A stretch of DNA of 64,000 bases, from contig CM059192.1 in the NCBI GenBank assembly GCA_030323885.1, positions 69,938,877 through 70,002,876 on the forward strand, in the 5' to 3' direction. Position 1 is the first letter of the stretch, and every line of letters begins with the position of its first letter. Below, in pieces: positions 54,592 through 64,000 of the stretch. Source of the stretch: Branchipolynoe longqiensis (Eukaryota > Annelida > Polychaeta > Phyllodocida > Polynoidae). The position numbers and the translations under genes are program-made. The notes beneath the pieces were generated by a model. That model had not been told where the DNA came from, ran no database searches, and worked only from the letters and a program-made list of their open reading frames with translations.

Positions 54592-55765
54592 ATGTCTGTC
54601 GGCCAAGTGTCCGGGAGCCGGACAGTTATCCTCCGACTCACGGAACTGAGGAAGTCTGGGACACATCCACTCGAGTACCAAGGACTGCATGCAGAGATTC
54701 AAGGCCAGTTTGCAGACCACCTCTCCATATACACTGATGGTTCGAAAGACCAAAGCCGCCGGGTAGCTGCTGCGGCAGTCTGCCGACGGGAAAAATTTGG
54801 TGTATGTTTGCCTGCTCAGAGCTCAATTTTCACTGCAGAAGCCCGAGCACTCCTCGCGTTGGAGTGTATCGAGGTATCCAACCACACTAACTATGTTATA
54901 TACAGTGATTCGTTCTCTTGCCTCCTGGCTGTTGCTGGACTGAAAACGAATCACCCTATTCTAGCAACGGTCATTTATAAAATGAACCAACTGACAATGG
55001 ATGGGTATGACATCCACCTGTGCTGGGTGCCTGGCCATGCCGGCATACAAGGAAACGAACGAGCTGATCGGGCCGCGAAGAAGGCCCTGAACTGTGATCT
55101 TGAACCGTGTCTGATCCCTCACTCTGATCTGAAACCACTAATAGCCACCCACATAAAATCCAAATGGCAACATGAGTGGGATGAAAACATTAATAAACTT
55201 AAAGAAATTGAACCATCTGTGGGAAAGCCACCACATACTCATGCGGGAGGTCGGCGGGACCAAGTGGTCCTTAGCCGCTGCCGTATTGGCCACTCGTGGC
55301 TTACACATGCTTTTCTGCTCAAGGGGGAACCTCCCCCTGAATGTATTGGGTGTCAGTCCCTGCTGACACTCAAACACATTTGACTAAGTTGCGTTGATTT
55401 TTTGGCCCGGCTCCAACAGTTCTACACTGCAGACAGTATGTGTGACCTTTTTACTAAGGTAAAACAGGAAAACATTTTAGCCTTTTTGAGGGCAGCTGGA
55501 CTATACCACCTCATATAGTTTACTAAATAGATTCTATCAATTATTAATAAAACTTTTCTTTTTCTATGGGAATTTGTTTCCCTTGACCACAAATATATGA
55601 TTGTGAGCTTTCTAATTTAATGTGTCCATTGGCACATAATTGATTGTCTGCTTTTACATGTAAAAGCGATGGTTTGAAGAAAAAACAAACAATTTATCGC
55701 CGTGAATATGGCCTATGCTGCCGAGACGGCGTAAAGCAACCACCAATCAATCAATCAAAACCGGA
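54592..55765 (+). mobile_element. LINE 3' end encoding RNase H
   Basis: An open frame of 263 codons reads FADHLSIYTDGSKDQSRRVA, then IFTAEARALLALECIEV, VIYSDSFSCLLAVAGL and HLCWVPGHAGIQGNERADRA, the four acidic motifs of an RNase H domain as found in I/jockey-group LINEs. A Cys-rich end follows (PECIGCQSLLTLKHI). A TGA at 55381 interrupts it, after which homology continues (FLARLQQFYTADSMCDLF) to about 55517. The 3' end has GCCGAGACGGCGTAAAGCAA then a (CAAT)n tail. The 5' RT part is truncated. Confidence 0.85.
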
Positions 55766-55769
55766 AACC

Positions 55770-55950
55770 GGTGTTGCAGTTTCAGCGGCACACCAGTTTG
55801 CGAGGGACACATCGCTTCTGCGCATGCGTCAAAATCGAACAGCATCGTCACTAACCTTAAAAATTTAATATAATGTTTTTGGTAAGATGTTTTCTATATG
55901 TGTACCAAGTGATTTGTTTCTAGGTGGTGTGGTTTTAGAGTAGCCCATCT
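55770..55950 (+). repeat. Fragment of the 15.2-16.3 kb repeat family
   Basis: GTTGCAGTTTCAGCGGCACA, GTTTGCGAGGGACACATCGC and GTGTACCAAGTGATTTGTTTC match the inverted copy at 15700-15860. Confidence 0.7.
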
Positions 55951-57600
55951 AGGTTGAGTATGTAGGATCAAATCCAGCTAAGTGTTTTTGTTTTGAACAT
56001 TTGATGCTTTCATCTAACTATACAGCTTTAAATGATTTCAGTTTGTAATGATATGAGCACCTAGCATAGTATATTCGGATGAGATTAGATAAGTTTGACC
56101 GAAGCTTTCTGACAAGTGGTGAGATATAGTGGGAGGCAACAGTAACCTGAGTGAGGAAGTGAAGGAAGCGCCAGTTCTGATTAGTGAGAACTAACGGAAC
56201 TAACCAGGCAGTACCGCTCCATTGGTAATCATATTGGCATATTAAAATGTACAACACTATTTCCATGTAAGGGTTTGAGTTTCATGAATTAAACGGCAGT
56301 ACCAAACCAATACCCAGCTTTGAGCAGCAGTTCCAAGCTGATCAACAGCTACACAATTACAATGAAAGCATCGATGAAATTAGGCCCTATGCAGTGTTGC
56401 CAACCTGGATGTACTGAGAATCCTTGAGGTTTTGCGTTGCGGTTGGGGAACCAGAATGGCGGCAACCACAAGCTTTCTAGGAGGCTCTGGAGGCATGCTC
56501 TCCCAGATTTATTTTGTAATGGGCTATTTGATGGCATTTCCAATGGGTTAGAGGCTGATATTTTAGCTTTGTGTGAAATTTGTAGGCTTTTGGAGTCGAT
56601 CTGTCACTTGTGAGTTGACTGATCAGAACCTTCAATTTCCGTGACTCTCACGGGAATTTCGTGAGAGTTGGCCACACTTCCTGCGATTCAGTTGAAAGGG
56701 AGAAGGTTTAAATTAGGTATTGGATGGATAAAGCTTTCCTCAGTTGAGCATGCAAATTGTGAAAACTTGCTAAACTATTCGTTCAAGCGATAAGATGCAT
56801 TATAAAATATTATATTAAAATACTCCGTTCATTCGTATTTCGAATCAAGTGAAAATAGGTTAACTGTACTATTTGAAATGAAATGTTAATTGTTTTATTA
56901 CTTAGTTTCAATATCCTGAATGGAATATTTTGTAATTCATACATTTTCAGTATAAAACAGAAACTGCAATTCAGCAGAATTTTCTTTATTCATTTAGCTA
57001 TTGAAACCAAGTATGAAGATATTATATTACATATCGCGTTTTCTATATTAATTCAAAAGTTGACTTTGACAGTAATACCATATAATATACACAATATAGC
57101 CTACACAAATTACAAATACGGTCACGAAAGGAAGTCACAAATATCATTATTAGACAAACTCCAGAAACGAAAATTTGAATCATATATGCATAAGTAATAT
57201 TTTAATTATCTGCTTTGGTAGATGCAACATAATATTTATTTAACTATCATATTTATGGTCACCTGGACTGATTTTGAAAACAATCTTTGCAGTAATATAA
57301 TCTTTTCGTTTATCAACATTTTAAATTGAGGCCAACTACTTAACAAATATCACGGGCATCCAAACAAAACGAAAATAGGATTTTATATTACATACATTGG
57401 AATGAAGGTAGCACCGTTTAGCAAATACATAACTAAATTGTCCTCTTAACATTAAGTACCCCCCCCCCCCCCCTCCGTCTTCTCTGAACAACATTTACGT
57501 AACGTATGATTACACTTGTTATATGTGACCAGCCTGAGCCTACACTTTTACCGACACAAGGGATTTTTAAACTCCCACACCACATAGACATGGTATGAGA
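55951..57600. other. CPE-VPS35L intergenic DNA
   Basis: Starts with a family A MITE fragment to about 56040. 56150-56235 weakly resembles CPE exon 5 (ACCAGGCAGTACCGCTCCATTG) but is not open. The rest is AT-rich, with a C-run at 57460-57473. No exon. Confidence 0.4.
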
Positions 57601-57664
57601 GCAACTTGCCTTTGATGACGCTGTAAGTTAACCACAGCGGTGGAAATCCAAATTGGCAGAGGTA

Positions 57665-57757
57665 GGGGCATGGGGAATCGAACCACCAACCTTCAGATTA
57701 GGAATTTGACCTAGAAAAAAGTCAGACACTCTAACCATTCGGCCACAGAGAACACCA
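57665..57757 (-). repeat. Class II tRNA-like sequence (Leu/Ser type), likely SINE head
   Basis: Minus strand: CTGTGGCCGAATGGTTAGAG (A-box region), a long variable-arm-like insert, then GGTTGGTGGTTCGATTCCCC (B-box). The GTGGCCGAATGGTTA start is typical of Leu/Ser tRNAs, but the anticodon arm (CTGACTTTTTTCTAGGTCAA) is abnormal and the acceptor ends do not pair. Not called as a functional tRNA. Confidence 0.5.
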
Positions 57758-58149
57758 CAGTATTTTGATACCACTCTCAAACTCTGTATCCCCTCTAGTG
57801 ACAGGTATCACCAGCATATACCACTATTCCCTTGTTTATTTATAGTTAATTATATTGCGACTGGTTGTTCAATACGAGGCCTTGAGACCCAATACCCCGG
57901 CATAATGCGACGGGTCACATATATACCTTACTGATGTGCCATTATATTAAGGGATTATATCATTGTCATGTTCCGCAGTCCAGACTACCAACATGAAATA
58001 TCAACACAACATTGTCGGATCTTTTAAATATGCTTTCTTAATACAAACCCACTGGGTTCTATGCGTATCCAGTAAAGAGGGCAGGTTAATGGTTGAAATC
58101 ACCCATGACATCTTTTCTGCAGAACATGCACAATGAGCTCTCACCCACA

Positions 58150-58545
58150 ATCAGGGATGAATGTGGTATCCATAAAAAGAAACCGCGGAAATCAGGTAGA
58201 ATTTCCGCGAAAACGCGGATTCCCCCCCCCCCCCCCCCCCCCCCCAGAGCCTAGGATTAACATGCCGAAAGTCAGGTTTCAACTCTGCTTGTGGTGACTA
58301 TATGTCGCTCATGCCTAACTTTCTTGTTTGGGTTTTATGTTCTACCAACATCTAAGGTCATACAAGAATGGGATTCGAACTAAACAATTGCTGTCAAATA
58401 TTTGTTGTTGGGTTTTACATCCTAGGTCATATCAGGACGGGGCTGTCATATATATTGGCATTTTGTGAATGTTAATCGGTGAATACCAAAAATCGCGGAA
58501 ATCCGCGAAATGGCGGAGATCTTTCATCCCTGCACAATAGCAACT
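58150..58545. mobile_element. MITE family B copy with SINE-tail inserts
   Basis: From CAGGGATGAATGTGGTATCC to AGATCTTTCATCCCTG. It includes a C-run at about 58224-58245 and two SINE tail pieces (ACATCTAAGGTCATACAAG; TTTTACATCCTAGGTCATATC). It ends next to the VPS35L stop codon, so it forms the start of that 3' UTR region. Confidence 0.7.
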
Positions 58546-58549
58546 TCCG

Positions 58550-58645
58550 CTAACTACACCCTTGCGGCAGGTTAGCAGCGAGTTCTGCGAAGGGTTTCCC
58601 ATCTGGCTTGTTGCCCAGTTGTTTCACGTAGTTGAGAGTACGTTT
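58550..58645 (-). CDS. VPS35L: VPS35L last exon
   Basis: Acceptor CCTTTCGTTTACAG. It encodes KRTLNYVKQLGNKPDGKPF and AELAANLPQGCS, then TAG. Confidence 0.85.
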   Translation of the reverse strand, partial: KRTLNYVKQLGNKPDGKPFAELAANLPQGCS

Positions 58646-61600
58646 CTGTAAACGAAAGGGTAAGAACAGTTAACAATAATTTCTAAGGTCATATCAGGAT
58701 GGGTACCGACTTATGACAGTGTATACTCATGGCCATTTTATCGTGCTGCCTCACCGGGAGACCAGGCCACATGACCCGATTTCCAACTCAGTCACATTAT
58801 CCTGATATTGAGCTAACCAGTCCTTGCCCATATTCTAGTAATGCCGAGCACCAGGCTAGGAACTGACAAGTATCAATTTTGTAAGTCATTGGTTTGACTC
58901 GACTGGGAACCGAACTCCCGACCTTCCGCATGCGAGGCCCGTGCTCTACCGACTGGGACATCGCGACCGGTGCTACTAATTACTCTGTAGTTGAGATTAT
59001 CAAATGGTAGGTGAAGTGGTGAACACAGATACAGGAAGTGCTATTTTATCTAAAGTGAAATATTTGCTAGGACAATTTCAAGTCAATCTACATTAAAATC
59101 AAATGTACGGCAAGAATCCTACCAAGTTTGGTCAGTAGGGCCTAGGTCCAATGCATTTATCGGATCAAAGTGAATTTAAAGTATAGGGCCTGTAGTCAAG
59201 GATAGGGCTGAGAGGGGTACCAACCATATCGGTATTTACTCAGAATACCTGCATTACATATCAACGCAACGCATCAACTAAGCTATAATTGTTGAAAACC
59301 GTTAAAAACATAACCCTATTCATCTACTAAGTGCACAACTAACAGTAGTCTACGCACAACTTACTTTTTCTCTGTGTGTCTGTGTGTGTCTCTCGCTCTC
59401 TGCCTCTGTGTCTCTCTGTATGTGTATGTCTGTGTGTGTCTGCGGGCCAGCGGCTTTTACTGGCTCTGGCTCTCTCTCTTTCCCTTTCCCACACACACAC
59501 GTGTGTGTGTCTGTCTGTGTGGCGCTGAGTCTGTCTGTGTTATCTGGGTGATGCTGTCCCTCGTCACAACAGACGGAAAGGGAGCAGTAAAAGAGAGAGA
59601 GAAAGGGAGGGAGAGGGAGAGAGAGAGAGAGAGAGACACACACACAGAGGGAGAGGGAGACACACACACGTGTGCGTGTGTGGGGGGGGGGGGGGGGGGA
59701 GGGAAAGGGAAAAGGAAAGGGAGAGAGCCAGAGGCAGTAAAAGTCTCAGGCAGGCAGACACACACACATAGAGAGATAGAGATATAGAGGGATAGAGAGA
59801 TAGAGAGAGGGAGAGGGAAAGAGCGAGATAGGGAGAGAGAGAGAGAGAGACACACACACACACACACACAGACACACACACAGACACACACACACATATA
59901 AATTATGGAAAACAGCTGTGAACATATATAATATATAATAATATATAATATATAAATTATGGAAAACAGCCGTGAAAGGACTAACTAGACGGCCTACCTT
60001 GAGTTTGTTGTCCACCTGGCCACTTTTCTGGACGATTGCCCACAGGCTGACAGCCAACGTGGCCATGTCCGGGTTGTTCAGGTCGGTGTGCGTTACCACG
60101 CGTGAAAATAACTCCAGTGCTAGACTTGCCCGCCGCCGCCCCGTCTAAAATATAGTTAATAAAATAGAATAACAAACAAAAACAAATTTTAAAAGCAAGA
60201 GAGTGAGGATAAATAAGACAATGTTATTATATAATATATTTATATATGTAATAAATAATATTACATAATATATTTATATATTTAATCAATAATATTACAT
60301 AATATATTTATTAAATATCTACATGGTGTTGATAACATACTCGTGTAAGGCTCTGATCATGGGTCCATTCAGTACCTGCCCATTTAATATTCATCTAACC
60401 ACTAAATGGTCTACAGTTTCAAAATTTTGACATGCCCCCTACTAATAGGTGATATTCAGTAACCTAGAGAAAGCAGACATTATGGTCGCAGTGCTGTACA
60501 ATTTTAGCTAGAGAAAACGTTTTGTTTAAAATGCACTAAAAATAGCACTCATTTGTTACACGGCACCACTCACTCTTTTCACACTGTCTTTTCTATTATA
60601 AGGCCACTCAATAAAAATTAAATTTCCACATTGAGTTAAAAAAGTGTTTGTTTTACTGACAGATTCTTGTATCATTCAGTGTATTGTCTTTTAGCCAGCT
60701 TATTTAAGTAGCAAGTTTTCAATTTTGTACATAATATATCGTGTCCAATTTTCATACTTGCGAAGAGCATATGTGGACAAAGCTCTTGCCAAAAAGAATG
60801 ACATTGATACAACTGTTAAGCAAGACAAGTGTATCAAATAAGCATTCAAATGCTTTAAAAGTGTTTGTTTTCGTTCACCTAGAAATGTTGGAGTCACAAA
60901 TAACATCGTTAACTTTCGCGTCCTGACCGTTATGTCCAGAAGTTCTTTTTCTTCTGTACATAATGGTGTCTGCTTTTTGTCAGTGACCAAATGTAACTTT
61001 TCCAAATAAATAATTCTTCAGTCACCTCTAAGTATTTGTTTGCATTGTGTATTTGTGCTTGTTTGTTATTTCAAGCAACAAAACTTGAATACAGGTTTTG
61101 CAACAGCCATAACTGGACATCAAGTTATGTAAGCAAGATGAGTACACAAGTGAGTTTCTTCTGAAATACAAAGTCAAAATACAAATTTTCTTGCTCTAAA
61201 TTATAACTCATTCCTCAGGAGATATTCCACACAACACTGATATGACCTTAGATGTTGCTAGGACGTAAAACAACAACAAACAAACAAACAAACCACACAA
61301 CACAGTGCATGTACTTTTATGCCCCTGTTGCCACTTTTATTTTATGGTTATAGTGTGACACTTTCAGTACCCATGATCTGAGCCTTACACATTGTCAAGT
61401 AATATTGTAACCCCACAAAAACATGAGTGCATGAGTGCGGTTATAGTATTACAACTGGCGAGCAGAAACTTGTTGGACTGACTTCCGGTTTGTCCAGCGC
61501 CTTCAGGTGGCTGAGGATCTCCTGCAGCAAGGTCCGGCTGATCCTCTGGAGGTCAGCAAGATACTTCGGGTCATACCCATACAGCGAATCATTTGAGTCC

Positions 61601-63673
61601 ACTGCAATGAAAGGATTCATATTAGCAGTAAAGCAGATGGGTTTGAACCTCACAATGAACAACCATAGTGAATACTATTGTGATAGGCTGTGTCGTAGAA
61701 GTACAGCTGGTTTCCCATGGGTCTGTAACTGATGCAGCGCGAAGTGAAGACAAGGAGAGAAACAAGGTTCACAGTTTAATCCTTACTCCGCCCACTGCAG
61801 CGTTACAGATCCAAATGACCTGCCAGGTCACAGGTAACATGGTCTTAGGGTTGGGGGGTAGCTGCTAGCCAGTCGCAGAAGAGGGCGATCCACATAGGGC
61901 GTAATCGATTAATCAACTCGGGTCACCCGAGCTACTTTTTGGCGCATGCGCACATCGAATAATCGAATACGCTTTTCCATGCTCGGGGTGGAAAAAAATG
62001 ATGGCTTAATCCAAAACTTTGTTTTTGGGGTATTTAATAACCGATATAACTACAGCAAAATAGGATGTAAAGTATTTAATGATTGCATAGTTTAGTTATA
62101 TTTCCATTTCATTAATCTGTGATATTACCAACAAAAAACATGTAGGACTGGTACTGGTAGCTATTATCCTGCAGGACGGTACCAGCAGAAATGTGACGTC
62201 ATCATTCCTCGCAAACCCTAGCCAAGAGGTGGGTTACTGGGGTCGGGTCGTTTTGCACACGGCTCTTGTTTTTGTCAACTCCACTCGCGGTGTTCGATTT
62301 GAAATTCTAGCAACTTGGGTGACCCGAATCACCCGGGTAGTGTTAATCGATTACGCCCTGAGGGACCGGACCGCCTCTGGCGAGCCTGCTGCCACCTGTC
62401 GCCATGCATGGACAACAGGGATCAGCGTAGTCCCTGCCACCATTGTGTGGTGGTGAGGCTCGTGTCTGGACTACTGTACTATCGTACAATTATTGAACGA
62501 TGTCATGTTTGTGCACAAGTGAAAAGGATTCATATTTGGAGTAAAGCCCGTGTTTTCTAACTTGAGACTGAACACATAGAGCGATTCATACAGTACATTA
62601 TTGAACGATGTAACTGCTATGCACCAGTGAAATTGGGGAATCAAAAGAAAATGAGAGCAATCAAGTCGAGTTCATAGGGATAGAAAATTGCTTCTGGCAG
62701 AGAAAAAGAGAATCGAAAATATTACTTTTGGGATGTCCCCCGTGATTTTTCTGTCACAGAATTAGGCCTATGAGGAACTTTCTTCTTTTTTTTGTTGGTC
62801 GGGGATTGATCCCACGAGAAGCGGACGCGCTACCCATTTAGCCACCCTGTCCGGTTGGTGGGAGCGGAGAGAGGGCAGGAGGGAGTTTCTCTATTATAAC
62901 CTGCACTCAATAGCTAACAGTACAGTGTTAGCTGGAGCCAGCACTTAATGGGACACCCACAGAATGGCATCAGGTGCAGGCCGCAAAGAATCCCCAGGGT
63001 CCGTACGGGGCCTGGAAAGTCGTGACAAGTCTTGAACTTCATTTGCCCCATTTCAAGGCCTTGAAAAGCCTTGAATTTAAGCTATGTTGGGTAATTAGTC
63101 CTGAAAAGCCTTGAATTCCATTAAATTGTTCCCACTGATCTAAATTAGTCCGAAATCCCCATTCGCCATTGTTTTTTTCCTAAAATCCAAATGAAATTAG
63201 TCTTGAATTTCTATCAAAAACAGCCTTGTAAAGTCTTGAATTCCATGTGTATGAACCGTGAATCACTCACTTGCAGAGATCAAAGAAAGCTGCAAATAGC
63301 AAACAAAGCAGCAGCAGCAGCGTCAGGGATGATAGTGGTTTCAGGCAAAAAAAAGCAGATATCAAGCCGAGATTATTATCCCGATGGCAAATTTCCATTT
63401 ACACCTATATCAAAAATGCCCCCAGGCTGTGAAAACCCCCGGAAATCTGCTTAAAAACGGAAAAATATCATCCCTGAGCATGCTGAGTGTGGCGACTGCG
63501 GGCCTACCTTTGTCGATGTGGTAGATGAAGGTCTCCTGGCAGGAGGCGGACAGCATGACGAGCACGTTCATGTAGATGAGGATGCGTCCGTCACTTTGCG
63601 CGTCCCACGGCAGCTCAGTGAGCACATTCAGCAGCCCGCGCAGCACATACAGCACGCCCTGCTCAGGGTTGTC
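58550..63673 (-). CDS. VPS35L: VPS35L, retriever (Commander) subunit, last four exons
   Basis: VPS35L (C16orf62) is the large scaffold of the retriever complex with VPS29 and VPS26C, acting with the CCC complex in endosome-to-surface recycling. Exons: 63673-63508, 61601-61483, 60144-59998 and 58645-58550, with stop TAG at 58550-58552. Joined phases agree (0/1, 1/0, 0/0, 0) and yield 176 C-terminal residues. Seen: [72 protein letters not shown] and TLNYVKQLGNKP, collinear with the family C-terminus (SNDSLYG, EILxHLK, the SL.LWxxxQ segment and a final ELAxxLP). The protein is helical throughout, as expected for a VPS35-like solenoid. The N-terminal majority lies beyond the window edge. Confidence 0.88.
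58680..58978 (-). mobile_element. tRNA-derived SINE, best-preserved tRNA head
   Basis: Minus strand: CGCGATGTCCCAGTCGGTAG-AGCACGGGCCTCGCATGCGG, then GTCGGGAGTTCGGTTCCCAG (B-box). Clear tRNA-related region, body and 3' end ATATGACCTTAGAAA. It lies in the last VPS35L intron. Confidence 0.75.
59365..59905. repeat. Compound (GT)n/(CT)n and (CA)n/(GA)n microsatellites, largely inverted
   Basis: A TG/TC-rich left half (59365-59560) is mirrored by CA/GA-rich stretches (59590-59690 and 59755-59900), with GCAGTAAAAG and its inverse CTTTTACTGGC repeated. A G-run lies at 59677-59699. Confidence 0.9.
59998..60144 (-). CDS. VPS35L: VPS35L penultimate exon
   Basis: 147 nt, phase 0. Acceptor AACTATATTTTAG, donor CTCAAG|GTAGGC. 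It encodes [19 protein letters not shown] and [20 protein letters not shown]. Confidence 0.9.
60145..61235. other. VPS35L intron DNA, nothing assigned
   Basis: TA-rich runs at 60210-60320, otherwise AT-rich. No exon or known repeat. Confidence 0.4.
61236..61295 (+). mobile_element. SINE 3' tail fragment
   Basis: CTGATATGACCTTAGATGTT then GCTAGGACGTAAAACAACAA with a (CAAA)n tail. Confidence 0.7.
61483..61601 (-). CDS. VPS35L: VPS35L exon with SNDSLYG motif
   Basis: Acceptor CTTTCATTGCAG, donor CCGGAA|GTCAGT (not the best consensus but the phase fits). It encodes [19 protein letters not shown] and [16 protein letters not shown]. Confidence 0.88.
61896..62359. mobile_element. TIR element with AGGGCGTAATCGATTA ends
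   Basis: 464 bp. Perfect 16-bp terminal inverted repeats AGGGCGTAATCGATTA / TAATCGATTACGCCCT, followed inward by CTCGGGTCACCCGAG-like blocks on both sides. No ORF. Confidence 0.85.
62790..62860 (-). repeat. tRNA-like sequence
   Basis: Minus strand: CAGGGTGGCTAAATGGGTAG-CGCGTCCGCTTCTCG, then GGGATCAATCCCCGACC (B-box-like). It ends with no clean acceptor stem. Probably a SINE head. Confidence 0.45.
62995..63261. mobile_element. MITE family D copy, inverted
   Basis: Begins CAGGGTCCGTACGGGGCC. Interior CATTTCAAGGCCTTGAAAAG, the reverse of the copy at 36311. The far end (TGTGTATGAACCGTG) is diverged. Confidence 0.75.
63325..63478. mobile_element. MITE family B copy, short
   Basis: From CAGGGATGATAGTGGTTTC to AAAATATCATCCCTGAG. 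It lacks the SINE-tail insertion found in the longer copies. Confidence 0.7.
63508..63673 (-). CDS. VPS35L: VPS35L exon (first one visible)
   Basis: Acceptor CGCTGCTGCAG, donor CAAAG|GTAGGC, enters in phase 0 and leaves in phase 1. It encodes DNPEQGVLYVLRGLLNVLTE and [20 protein letters not shown]. Confidence 0.88.
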
Positions 63674-63699
63674 CTGCAGCAGCGCACGGGAAGGGAGGT

Positions 63700-63965
63700 G
63701 AGTGGGTGAGTGGGTGGGTGAGTGGGTGGTTGGTTGATTGTTTGAGCTTCATGTCCTTCGGGTGGGTGAGTTAGCGGGTGGGTGGGTGTAGGAGTGAGTG
63801 AGAGAGGGTGAGAGAGAGTGAGAGAGAGGGAGACGGAGAGAGTGGGGGAGGGAGAGAGAGAGGGAGAGAGAGGGAGAGACAGTGGGAGAGAGAGGGAGAG
63901 AGAGAGGGAGAGAGAGAGGGAGAGAGAGAGGGAGAGAGAGAGGGAGAGAGAGAGGGAGAGAGGGA
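63700..63965. repeat. (GTGG)n then (GA)n microsatellites
   Basis: GTGAGTGGGTG repeats to about 63800, a SINE-tail-like TTCATGTCCTTC piece at about 63748, then GAGAGAGAGGGA arrays with an 18-20 bp higher-order period up to 63965. Confidence 0.92.
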
Positions 63966-64000
63966 GGTTGTAGTTTGCTTGTTGGGGTTTTGCCTCCTAG

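Noticed and set aside
56018..56266. Possible extra VPS35L exon or decayed CPE exon 5
   Set aside because: The frame after the VPS35L stop at 58550 has no link, and the resemblance to exon 5 is limited to about 25 bases with stops in the matching frame.
59350..60099. Cys/Val/Ser-rich open frames across 59350-60099
   Set aside because: Translation of (GT)n and (CT)n microsatellites; only the VPS35L exon 59998-60144 is real.
30433..62860. Functional tRNA genes at 30433, 35058, 57665, 58920 and 62790
   Set aside because: A- and B-boxes are present, but acceptor and anticodon stems do not pair and the sequences are attached to repeated SINE bodies.

Overview
This is a eukaryotic, intron-rich and very repeat-dense window. 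The coding exons read like a marine invertebrate, most likely a mollusc or another lophotrochozoan. That assignment is an inference from gene style and from the tRNA-SINE, MITE and DIRS-order content; no species is claimed.

Three host genes can be read, all on the minus strand. (1) NTHL1, an endonuclease III-like DNA glycosylase: exons 1-4 at 14802-7204 and two tandem copies of the last exon (5978-5525 and 1538-1130). Each last exon is in frame with exon 4 and carries its own 4Fe-4S cluster and a tail rich in SUMO-consensus motifs. (2) A carboxypeptidase E-like M14 metallocarboxypeptidase spread over 12 exons (50930-18926). The exon lengths sum to 1629 nt, giving a 542-residue protein. Three of its exons are tandem 48-nt phase-0 mini-exons that encode a repeated acidic tail. 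(3) The last four exons of VPS35L, a retriever/Commander subunit, at 63673-58550; the 5' part lies beyond the right edge.

Introns and intergenic DNA are nearly all repeats. There are three tyrosine-recombinase (DIRS-order) retroelements: a remnant at the left edge, a decayed DIRS1-like element with inverted terminal repeats in CPE intron 8, and a young Ngaro/PAT-like element with near-intact Gag, RT-RNase H and recombinase in CPE intron 1. Two non-LTR (LINE) fragments, a tRNA-derived SINE family and several TIR/MITE families (some nested, one with its empty site also present) fill most of the rest.

The most unusual host-level structures sit in CPE. A 70-bp minisatellite has copied the 3' splice site and first codons of exon 7 about 19 times. 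The 5' splice site of exon 6 is duplicated. The acidic-tail mini-exon is triplicated. Just upstream of CPE, a TIR element has grown into a giant inverted polypyrimidine/polypurine minisatellite. No rRNA, CRISPR array or credible functional tRNA gene was seen.
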